From Neurospora crassa OR74A (taxonomy: Eukaryota > Ascomycota > Sordariomycetes > Sordariales > Sordariaceae), in NCBI RefSeq assembly GCF_000182925.2, contig NW_011929459.1, positions 128,309 to 192,308 on the forward strand: a stretch of DNA of 64,000 nt, read 5' to 3'. The notes beneath the pieces are model-generated. The model had not been told where the DNA came from. It worked only from the letters and a program-made list of their open reading frames with translations, and did no database searches. This document shows, one piece after another, positions 51,149 to 62,070 of the stretch (position 1 is its first letter; every line of letters starts with the position of its first letter). A program made the translations under genes and the position numbers.

Positions 51149-52944
51149 TATTTAGTTAATTCTACTAGTAGTTATATATTTATTTTAAAGATTAAATTAT
51201 ATATATTTAAATTTAAGTAATTAAATTATAAAACTACGAATAGCTTATTAAATTAATTATAGTTTATTTAATAGTACTTTACTATATAAATAACCGTAGT
51301 AATTCTAGAGTTAATATATATTAAAAACTCTGATTTCGGAAGGGGTATATTTATTAAATTAAAAACTAATACCCTTCGGGGCTAATTAGTAATTTATAAT
51401 AATTTCTCGAATTATATAGCCTTATACTAATAATAGTTTATTTAAATTTCTGCCCTATTAATTTTCGACAACTAAATTTTAGTTAACTATAGTAATAATA
51501 GGTAATAGAGGGTTAGGGTTTAACCCCGGAGAAGGAGTTTGAGAAACGGTTATTATATTTAAGGAAGGTAGTAAGTATACAAATTACCTAATTCCGATAC
51601 AGGGAGGTAGTAATAATAAATATTAATATAGGGCTCTTTTGGGTCTTGTAATTAGAATAAGTATAATTTAAATCCCTTAACGAAAAATAATTAAAAAGTA
51701 AGTCTAGTACTAGTAGCTGCAGTAATTCCAATTCTAATAGCGTATATTAAAGTTATTAAAGTTAAAAAACTCGTAATTAAACTTTAGGCTCGGCTTATCG
51801 GTCCGCCTTACCGTATATATTAATTAGGTTAGGCCTTTTTTCCTAGAGAATTGTATACCCTTTACTAGGTATATCGGGGAACTAGGACTTTTATTATAAA
51901 TAAATTAGATTGTTCAAAGAAGGCCTATATTTGAATATATTAATATAGAATAATAAAATAGAACGTATAGTTCTATTTTATTAATTTCTAAAACCGCTAT
52001 AATAATTAATAGGGATAATCGGGAGTATTAATATTTAATTATTAGAAGTGAAATTCTTAGATTTATTAAAAATTAACTACTATAAAAGTATTTACTAAAG
52101 ATATTTTTATTAATTAAGAACGAAAGTTAGGGGATCGAAGATAATTAAATACTATTATAGTCTTAACTATAAACTATACCGATTAGAGATTAAATAGTAT
52201 TATTTTTTAACTTATTTAGTACCTTACAATAAATTAAAATATTTAAGCTCCTAGAGGAATATAGTTACAAGGCTGAAATTTAAAGAAATTGACAGAAGGG
52301 CACTACTAAGGGTAGAACCTACAGTTTAATTTAATTTAATATAAGGAAATTTACTAAGTTTAAATACAATAAGGATTAATAAATTAAAAACTCTTTTTTA
52401 ATTTCGTAGGTAATAGTATATAGCCGTTCTTAGTTAGTAGAATAATTTATTTATTTAATTATAATAACGAACGAAACTTTAATTTACTAAATAGCCTATA
52501 TTACTTTAGTAGTATACTAACTTCTTAAAGGGACTATCGGCTCAAACTAATAGAAATTTAAGGTAATAACAAGTTTATAATACCCTTAAATATTTTAGGC
52601 CGCACGCGCGCTACACTAATACAACTAGCGAGTACTCCCTTAGCCGGAAGGTCCGAGTAATTTTATTAAATTATATTGTATTAGGGATAGAGTATTGTAA
52701 TTATTACTCTTTAATAAGGAATCCCTAATAAATATAAATTATTAATTTATATTAATTATATCCCTACCCTTTATATATACCGCCCGTCGCTATTACTAAT
52801 TAAATAGTTTAATAAAACTTCCGGACTAGCCTAAGGAGGTTAGTAATAATTACCCAAAACTAGAAAATTATCTAAATTTAATTATTTAAAGGAAGTAAAA
52901 ATTATAATAAAATCTCCATTAGTAAATTAGTAGAAGGATTATTA
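51149..52944 (+). pseudogene. 18S (SSU) rRNA gene copy 7, RIP-degraded, full length
   Basis: 1796 nt, starting tatttagttaattctac and ending ggattatta at 52936-52944. The 530-loop 19-mer at 51707-51725 has five changes. It retains ccgcacgcgcgctacactaa (about 52600-52619), the helix segment most eroded in other copies, and accgcccgtcgct in the decoding region (52779-52791). CA/TG in 51241-51840 are 5 and 6, so both strands were hit about equally. Confidence 0.97.
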
Positions 52945-53135
52945 TAGAATTATAAAACTCCTACAAACCATCGTAAATTTTACTTATATAATTACTTTAA
53001 TACTAGCGGTCCAAAAAGGCCTTCAAACCCTCCTAGATCCTTAAATCTCCTACTTGTAGGAAGCTACCCACCGGAATACTAAAACTAAACTCTTAATATT
53101 TTATATCTCTCTAAATAAACTTTTAAATAAATCAA
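52945..53135 (+). other. ITS1, unit 7
   Basis: 191 nt. CpA survives at several sites (cctacaaaccatcg near 52970-52983; ctacccaccgg near 53064-53074). The tract 53095-53135, ending in aaataaatcaaaac, is the one I find most like Sordariales ITS1 ends. Confidence 0.9.
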
Positions 53136-53292
53136 AACTTTCAATAACGGATCTCTTAGTTCTAATATTAATAAAGAATATAGCGAAATACAATAAATAA
53201 TATAAATTATAAAATTCAATAAATTATTAAATTTTTAAACGTATATTATATTTACTAATATTCTAGCGAATATATTTATTTAAATATTATTT
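53136..53292 (+). pseudogene. 5.8S rRNA gene copy 7, RIP-degraded
   Basis: 157 nt, starting aactttcaataacggatctc. CGATGAAGAACG at 53169-53180 reads taataaagaata, the same pattern as copy 2, though the two copies differ elsewhere in the gene. Confidence 0.93.
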
Positions 53293-53442
53293 TAACTATT
53301 AAACTCTACTTACGTTGGGGATCCGCAACTATCCGCAGTCCTTTAAAATTAGTAATAAGCTTACTAATTATACTAAATATAATAACTCTATATTATTATA
53401 ATTATATAGCAGGTTTTTACTATAAAACCCCCTATTTCTAAA
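53293..53442 (+). other. ITS2, unit 7
   Basis: 150 nt. It keeps ttggggatccgcaactatcc near 53315-53334, with CpA present where the other arm of the hairpin changed. Confidence 0.9.
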
Positions 53443-56400
53443 ATTAACTTCGAATTAAATAAAAATACCCGCTAAATTTAAATATATTAATAAATAGAAG
53501 AAAAGAAACTAATAGGGATTACCCTAATAATAGCAAATAAAGTAGTAATAGTTCAAATTTAAAATCTAACTTCGGCCCGAATTATAATTTATAGAAGAAG
53601 CTTTTAGTAAAGCACTTTTTAAATCCCTTAGAACAGAGCGCTATAGAGGGTAAAAGCCCTATATAGTTGGATGCCGATCTAATATAAAGTTCCTTTAATA
53701 AATTAAATAATTTAGGAATACTATTTAAAATAGGAGGTAAATTTCTTCTAAAATTAAATACCGGCTAGAGATTAATAGCGTATAAGTAGAATAATTAAAA
53801 AATAAAAAATATTTTAAAAAGAGGATTAAATAGTATGTAAAATTATTAAAAGGGAAGCGTTTATAATTAGACTTATACTATTCTAATTATTTAATATTTT
53901 TACCAGTATATTTAGGATAGTTTAAATTAGCATCGGTTTTAGTAGGGGGATAAAAGTCCGAGGAACGTAGCTCCTCTAGGAGTATTATAACCCCGGGCGT
54001 AATACCTTTACTAGGACTAAAGTTCGCGCATTTATAAGGATATTAGCGTAATAGTTATTAATAACCTATTTTAAAATACGGATTAAAGAATCAAAGTTTT
54101 ACACAAATATTTAGGTATAAAATCCGTATGTATAATAAAAGTAAATGTAAGTAAGAACTTCGGCGTATTATCGACCGATCTTAATATATTCGAATAAATT
54201 TAAATAAAAATATTAAACCTTAAACTTAAAAGATAGTAAATTATATTTAGATAGGGTGAAGCTAAAGGAAATTCTAGTAGAAGTTTGTAATAATTTTAAC
54301 ATACAAATCGATTATTAAATTTAAGTATAGGAGCGAAAGATTAATCGAATTATTTAGTAATTAATTACTACCGAAATTTCCCTTAGGATAATAGTATTAT
54401 TCTTTAGTTTTATAAAGTAAAGCGAATAATTAAGGACTCGGGGGCGCTTTTTAACCTTTATCTATTTTTAAATTTTAAATATATAAGAAGCCCTTATTAT
54501 TTAATTAAACGTAGGTATTCAAATATACTAATATTAGTAGGCTATTTTTAGTAAATAAAATTAGTAATATAAAATAAATTAAATACAGGGTTAAAGTACT
54601 AGAGTAGATGCTTATTAAATACTATAAAAAGCGTTAGTATATTTTAATAGTAGGACGGTGGTTATAAAAGTCGGAATCCGCTAAAGACTATATAATAATT
54701 CACCTACCGAATATATTAGCCCTAAAAATAGATAGTATTTAAGCGTTCCACCTATACCCCGCCCTTAGGGTAGAAATAATACTCTAAGGAGTAGGTGGTT
54801 GTAGAGGTTAGTAACGAAGCCTAGGGTATAAGCCCGGGTTGAATGGCCTCTAATATAGATTTTAATAGTAGTAGTAAATATTTTAATAAGAATTTAAAGG
54901 ATNNNNNNNNNNNNNNNNNNNNNNNNNNNNNNNNNNNNNNNNNNNNNNNNNNNNNNNNNNNNNNNNNNNNNNNNNNNNNNNNNNNNNNNNNNNNNNNNNN
55001 NNATTTTTAATATTCTTTAAAAATCTATAGGAGGGAATAATTCTTATACTAAATTATACTTATAACTATAGTAGGTCTTTAAGGTAAATAGCCTTTGGTT
55101 GATAGAATAATATAAATAAAGGAAGTTAGTAAAATAGATTTATAATTTTAAGAAAAGGATTAGCTCTAAGGGTTAGGTATATTGGGTTTTGGGTAGACGC
55201 TTTAGGAGTAAATTACTACTAGTTAGATAATTAACCGGCGGCTTTTAGTATCCGGGTATAAAAGCCCTTAATAAATTTCGGTTGTCCGGCGTACGTTTAA
55301 TAATTAATTTAGAATTAGTATAGATAGGGGGAATTTAATTATCTAATTAAAATATAGTATTATAATAGTTAGAAAGTAGTGTTAATGCAATATAATTTCT
55401 GCCTAGTGCTTTGAATATTAAAGTAAAGAAATTTAATTAAGTATAAGTAAATAGTAGGAATAATTATAATTTTTTTAAAGTAGTTAAATACTTTATTATT
55501 TAATTAGTAATATATATAAATAGATTAACGAGATTCCTACTATCCCTATTTATTATTTAGCGAAATTATAGCTAAGGGAATAAGTTTAGTAAAATTAGTA
55601 GGGAAAGAAGACTCTATTAAACTTAACTTTAATTTAATATTATAAAAAGATATAGGAAATATAAAATAGGTAGGAGCTTCAGCGCTAGTAAAATACTACT
55701 ATTCTTATTATTTTTTTACTTATTTAATTAAGCGGGGCTAGATTTTCGTCCAACTTCTAATTTTAAAGTCTTTTACAAACCGACCCGGGTTAAAGATATT
55801 GTTAGGTAGGGAGTTTGGCTAAAGTAGTATATTTATTAAACTATAATGTAGGTATCCTAAGGGGGGCTTATAGAAAATAGAAATCTCTAGTAAAATAAAA
55901 GGGTAAAAGTCCCTTTAATTTTAATTTTTAGTATAAATACAAACTATAAAAGTATAGCCTATTAATCCTTTAGTCCCTCGAAATTTAAAGCTAGAAGTAC
56001 TAGAAAAGTTACTATAGGGATAATTGGCTTATAGCGGCCAAATGTTTATAACAATATTACTTTTTAATCCTTCAATATTAGTTCTTCCTATTATACTGAA
56101 ATAGAATTCAATAAACATTAAATTATTTACTTACTAATAAGGAACGTAAACTAGGTTTAAACTATCGTAAAATAAGTTAATTTTACCCTACTAATAACTT
56201 TATTACAATAGTAATTAAACTTAATATAAAAGGAACTATTTATTTAAATAATTAGTTTTTATAATTATTCGACTAGGTAGTACCGCAACGCTACTATCTA
56301 TTAAATAATAATTGAACGCCTCTAAATTAGAATTTATATTAGAATGTAATAATACTTCTAGTATATTATAGATATATAAAAATAGGCTCCGGCCTTATAT

Positions 56401-56578
56401 TTTAGTAAGCGATTCCTCTATTAGCCTTAAAGTAGTTAGTAGTAATTTGTATATTATAATTTTAATATACGTTAGATTAAATCCTTTATAAACGATTTAA
56501 ATATGCGAAAGGGTCTTATAAATAGTAGAGTAGCTTTATTATTACAATCTACTAAAGGTAAGCCCTCCTTCGCTTAAA
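53443..56578 (+). pseudogene. 28S (LSU) rRNA gene copy 7, RIP-degraded, internal gap
   Basis: Starts attaacttcgaattaaat. It is interrupted by a gap at 54903-55002 and resumes at the position aligning to 22285 of copy 3. The sarcin-ricin loop at 56223-56236 reads aatataaaaggaac (four changes). It is 3136 nt as assembled and 3334 nt by homology. gtaagccctccttcg is kept at the 3' end. Confidence 0.95.
54903..55002. other. Assembly gap (100 N) in 28S copy 7; ~298 nt missing
   Basis: The left flank aaaggat aligns to 21986 and the right flank atttttaatattcttt to 22285 of unit 3, so 298 nt of 28S are hidden behind 100 N. Confidence 0.96.
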
Positions 56579-57883
56579 TTTCCTAGTAGAAGGGTCTGTT
56601 TAATAAATAGGTATTTATTAGAGGGTCCCCCTAAGATTTGGTTACTAGAGTCCGAGAGGGCGAAAGCACTTTACTAGAGGAAAAGTATAGGGTAAGTAGG
56701 GATAGGAAGGGGATTTAGTTAAGTTTAATATTTTTTAAGTTTGGATAATATTACTCTAAGGGCGTAGGCGGGCTGGGTATAAGGGGTTTATTATATTAGT
56801 AATTAATTTATAGAAGGTTCGGTAATTATATATAGTATATATTCGGGGAAGCGTCGACCGGCGTAGTATATATAGGTACAGCCGGGCTAGGCTTTTATAA
56901 ATTTTAATAATTATAGTAGGTAAAGTAAATAAAAGCGACCGATTAAGTGGCAGCGGGGTAGGAGCGACCGGGTAAGCGAGTAATTTTTAAATAAATTTGT
57001 AATTTTAAATAAATAAATATATTTACGACCGGGTTGGATATAGTACTAAGTAGGCAAACGTATTTAAATTGTATAAAGTAGTATAGAGAAGAGAGGGTAG
57101 GTAAGTACGTCTGGGCGGGTTAGGTATATAAGGTAGGTAGGTGCGTTTAGGTATAGAATTTTTATATAAATAGTAGCTATATTAGAAAGGTAAGGGCGAG
57201 GGCCTATATAGGGTAGATAAAAAGGACCGAGAGGCTTGGGGGGGTTAAAGGGTTATTTTCTAACTCCTATTAGGAGGGGCTTATTAAAGGAAAGAGTAGG
57301 GTAGTAGTAGGAGGGGGTAAGTAAGTAAAGAAGTTATATAGTTAAATAAAGGTATTTATAATTTTTTTATTAAAAAATGTAGTAAGGTAAGTAGGAAAAG
57401 GTTATATAGGATTATATTTTTATATAAAGTAAAGGTATAAAGGGGGAGGCTATCTTTTTAATTTCTAAGTAGGCGAGGCAGTAGGTAGGCTATTTAGGCT
57501 AAGAATAGTTTAATCTTTAGGGGGGGAGCGAAAATTTCTTTCTTCTTTTTCTTTTCTTTTTTTATTTATTTATTTTTTTTCTTTCTTCTTTTTCTCCTCC
57601 CTCTTTTTTCTTCCTACTTTTATCCTCTTTATTACTCTTCCTCCTCCCTTTCCTTTCCTCTCTGTCTTCCTTCGTTTTAGTCCTTTTTTTCTTTTCTCTT
57701 CCTTTTTCTTTTTTCTTTTTAACTTTTAACCTCTTTTTAGGGCTTTCCTCTCTTAATATTTCTTTCCTTATACCTCTAAACCCCCCTCCGTTCCCTTCTT
57801 TTATATTATATTTATATAAGGATAAAAAAGTAATATAATTAATATATAAATAAAATAAAGAAGGTTCTTATTCTTCTTTTCTT

Positions 57884-57933
<50 letters not shown>

Positions 57934-59776
57934 TATATTTTTCTTACTTTCCTTCTACCTTTTTACTTTTGTAATATCTTGCCCCCTTAGTAAGCTTCTT
58001 CCTTTCTTTTTCTTTTTATTCTTCTTTTCGTCCTTTTATTCTACCTCCAAATCTTTATTAAGTAAGGGCATTTATAAAGTAAATAAATACTTTTAAAATA
58101 GTAGGAGCCGGATTATAATAAGGGTAGAGGTTTTTTTTATAAATATAGGAAGAAGAAGGTATTTAGAGGTAATTAAATTAATTAATTAGAATTTATACGG
58201 TTTTGAATGAATTGTTAGGGAAGGGTAGGTAAATAATTGATAGTAGGAAAGAAGAAAAAGAAGAAAAAAAGAAAAAAAAAAAAGAAATTTTGAAAGTAGT
58301 AGAAGAAGAAGGGTAGTAGAATTTAGGGGGTATAAATAGTTAATAGAGTAGGTAGGGTGTTAGGTAGTTTTAATTGTATAGGTAGGGAGGATATATTAAG
58401 GTTAGTATATTAATAAAGAAGGTTGAATTAGTAAATGTAAAAAGAAAAAAATAAGAGTAATATAAATATTTTTAATATAGTTATAAAATATTATAAATTA
58501 TATTAAGGAAGATAAAAAGTAGTTAGTTTTTTATTTAGTAGAAATGTAGTTTGAATAAACGTTATAGGGTAGGTATATTTACTTTATATAAGAAAGGCGT
58601 AATTGAAATTAAAAAGGTAGAAGAGGGAAAAGTAGTAAAGGGTAGTATTTACCGAGTATAAGGTAGGTAAGAACGACCGGGTAGGTAAGGAAGGTATAAT
58701 CGACCTTTAGAAGCCGAAGTTTTAAAAAGGAAAATTACGAATAGGTAGTGTTTATTAAGTATAAGGTAGGTAAGAACTATAGGGTAGGTACGATGGGCCT
58801 ATATAAAAAAGGTAAAATTAAAGTTGAAAAGAAAAAAGTAGTAGGCGGGTAATATTTATTGAGTATAGGGTAGGTAGGAATAACTAGGTAAGTAAGGAAG
58901 GTATAATTAATTTAATAAGGAAGGTGTAGTTTTTATAAATTTGGAACGAGATTCTTAAGAAGGTACGACTTAATTAGGTAATTAGGTAGTTGTAAATCGA
59001 TTTTTAAAATTTTTTATACTAGGGAATTTTATAGGAATTGAAAAGTCGCAGTTTAAACCGTCGGATTATATTATCCTTAAATTCGAGGTTAGAAGGTATA
59101 TAAAAAGGAGTAGCGGAGAGTAATAGGAAAGAGTAAGTAGTAAGATTATTCGGTCGTTCTTACCTCCGGTTCCCTCTTATAGGTATAAGTAAGGATATAT
59201 AGGGCCTATTCTATTTAAAAGCCTTTTATAGGAGGGTTACTTTAGTCTATAGTTTAAGTACTTTCCTATAGTAATTTATAAAGGAAATTAAATTCTAATT
59301 TATAGAGCGTTATTATTATATAGCTTCCTATAGTTTATTAGAGAATTAATGTTAATAGTACGAATTACCTTAGTACTATTTTAATAAGGGTTCTATTTCT
59401 ATTAAGCGGTATTTAAAAAGATCTTATAAATATTAGGGAGTACCTTATAAGCGTTGAGGGGTGGGCTCTATAAATAATTAACCGCTAGTTAAATTTATTT
59501 ATAAGCTGCTAAGGGTACTGGCTAGTTAGGGAAGCTTTCGAGTAGAATCTTCTATATTAAGCTTCCTCTTAGGGCGTATAAATGGTATATAAGAGGCGTT
59601 TTATACTCTCTTATCCTCCTACCGATTGCGTTCTAGGGAATTTAGAAGGGGAAAGTAAATATATATTTCGAGGTAAGTTCGGCCCTACTATATAAGTTTC
59701 GGATTACTTACCTTTATAATTTTATAAACTCTTTTATTTACTTACAAACGGTTAGCCTTTTTAGGCGTACGATAAT
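56579..59776 (+). other. Intergenic spacer, unit 7
   Basis: 3198 nt: 3153 fixed plus 45 T at 57886-57930. Polypyrimidine block 57536-57802; sub-repeats from about 58644. The candidate promoter at 59094 reads aggtatataa. taggcaaacg at 57051-57060 shows the ancestral C residues of the short spacer motif. No gene is visible. Confidence 0.92.
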
Positions 59777-61572
59777 TATTTAGTTAATTTTGTTAATAAT
59801 TATATATTTATTTTAAAGATTAAACTATATATATTTAAATTTAAATAATTAAATTGTAAAACTACGAATAGTTTATTAAATTAATTATAATTTATTTAAT
59901 AGTACTTTACTATATAAATAACTGTAGTAATTCTAGAGCTAATATATATTAAAAACCCTGACTTCGGAAGGGGTGTATTTATTAGATTAAAAACTAATAC
60001 CCTTCGGGGCTAATTAGTAATTTATAATAATTTTTCGAATTGTATAACTTTGTACTAGCGATAGTTTATTTAAATTTCTACCCTATTAACTTTCAACAGC
60101 TAGGTCTTAGCTAATTATAGTAATAATAGGTAATAGAGGGTTAGGGCTCGATTCCGGAGAAGGAGCCTAAAAAACAGCTACTATATTTAAAGAAAGTAGT
60201 AGGCGCGCAAATTACCCAATCCTAATATAGGGAGGTAGTAATAATAAATATTAATATAAGGCTCTTTTGGGTCTTATAATTAGAATAAATATAATTTAAA
60301 TCCCTTAACGAAGAATAATTAGAGGGTAAGTCTAATACTAGCAGCCGTAGTAATTCTAATTCTAATAGTATATATTAAAATTATTAAGGTTAAAAAGTTT
60401 GTAATTAAACCTTAGATTCGGCCTATCGGTCCGCCTTATTACGTATATTAATTAGGTTGGGCCTTTTTTCCTAGAGAACCGTATACCCTTTACTAAGTAT
60501 ATTGGGGAATTAGGACTTTTACTATGAATAAATTAGATCGTTTAAAGAAGGCCTATATTCGAATATATTAGTATAGAATAATAAAATAGGACATATAGTT
60601 CTATTTTATTAGTTTCTAGGACCGCTATAATAATTAATAAGGATAGTTAGAGGTATTAGTATTTAATTATTAGAAGTGAAATTCTTGGATTTATTAAAGA
60701 TTAACTATTGCGAAAGTATTTGCCAAGGATATTTTTATTAATTAGGAACGAAAGTTAGGGGATCGAAGACGATTAAATACTATTATAATTTTAATTATAA
60801 ACTATACCGATTAGGGATCGGACGGTGTTATTTTTTAACCCGTTTGGTACCTTACGATAAATTAAAATATTTAGGCTCCTAAGGGAATATAGTCGTAAAG
60901 TTAAAATTTAAAGAAATTAACGGAAAGGTACTATTAGGGGTGGAACCTACGGTTTAATTTAATTTAATACAGGGAAATTCACTAAGTCTAAATATAATAA
61001 GGATTGATAAATTAAAAGCTCTTTCTTAATTTCGTAGGTAGTAGTATATAGTTATTTTTAATTAGTAGAGTAATTTGTTTATTTAATTATAATAACGAAC
61101 AAAATTTTAATTTATTAAATAGCCTATATTACTTTAGTAGTACACTAGCTTCTTAAAGGGACTATTGGTTTAAATTAATAGAAATTTAAGGTAATAACAG
61201 GTTTGTAATGCCCTTAAATATTCTAGGCTGTATACGTACTATACTAATACAGCTAACGAATATTCCCTTAGCCGGAAAGTCCGGGTAATTTTATTAAATT
61301 ATATTGTATTAGGAATAGAGTATTACAATTATTACTCTTTAATAAGGAATCCCTAATAAGCGTAAATCATTAATTTACATTAATTATATCCCTGCCCTTT
61401 ATATATACTGCCTATCGCTACTACCGATTAAATAGTTTAATAAAGCTTCTAAATTAGCTTAAGGAAGTTAGTAATAACTACCTAGGGCCGGAAAACTATC
61501 TAAATTCAGTTATTTAAAGGAAATAAAAATCGTAATAAAGTCTCTATTAGTAAATTAGTAGAAGGATTATTA
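59777..61572 (+). pseudogene. 18S (SSU) rRNA gene copy 8, RIP-degraded, full length
   Basis: 1796 nt, starting tatttagttaattttg and ending ggattatta at 61564-61572. The 530-loop 19-mer at 60335-60353 has five changes but keeps CAGCAGCC in part (ctagcagccg). The decoding segment near 61405-61423 reads atatactgcctatcgctac, broken at the CCGCCCG core as in copy 5. Confidence 0.97.
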
Positions 61573-61763
61573 TAGAATTATAAAACTCCTATAAACTATC
61601 GCAAATCTTATTTATATAATTATTTTAGTACTAGTAGTTTAGAAAGGCCTTCGGGCCCTCCCGGATCCTTAGGTCTCTTACTCGTAGGAAGTTACCCGCC
61701 GGAGTACTAAAACTAAATTCTTAATATTTTATATTTTTCTAAATAAATTTTTAAATAAATTAA
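61573..61763 (+). other. ITS1, unit 8
   Basis: 191 nt. It keeps ggccttcgggccctcccgg at about 61645-61663, the least altered version of this GC-rich core in the window. Confidence 0.9.
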
Positions 61764-61920
61764 AACTTTTAATAACGGATCTCTTAATTCTAGTATTAAT
61801 AAAAAATATAGCGAAATATAATAAGTAATATAAATTATAGAATTTAATAAATTATTGAATTTTTAAATATATATTATATTTACTAATATTCTAGCGAGTA
61901 TACTTATTCGAATATTATTT
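61764..61920 (+). pseudogene. 5.8S rRNA gene copy 8, RIP-degraded
   Basis: 157 nt, starting aacttttaataacggatctc. CGATGAAGAACG at 61797-61808 reads taataaaaaata, the most eroded version (five changes). Confidence 0.93.
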
Positions 61921-62070
61921 TAATTATTAAGTTCTATTTATATTAGAAATCTGTAGTTATTCGTAGTCCTTTAAAATTAATAGCGGATTCGTTAATTATA
62001 CTGAATATAATAATTCTATATTGTTATAATTATACGGCGGGTTCTTATTGTAAAACCCCTTATTTTTAAA
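61921..62070 (+). other. ITS2, unit 8
   Basis: 150 nt. The hairpin arm is degraded (ctgtagttattcgtagtcc near 61951-61969). Confidence 0.9.
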
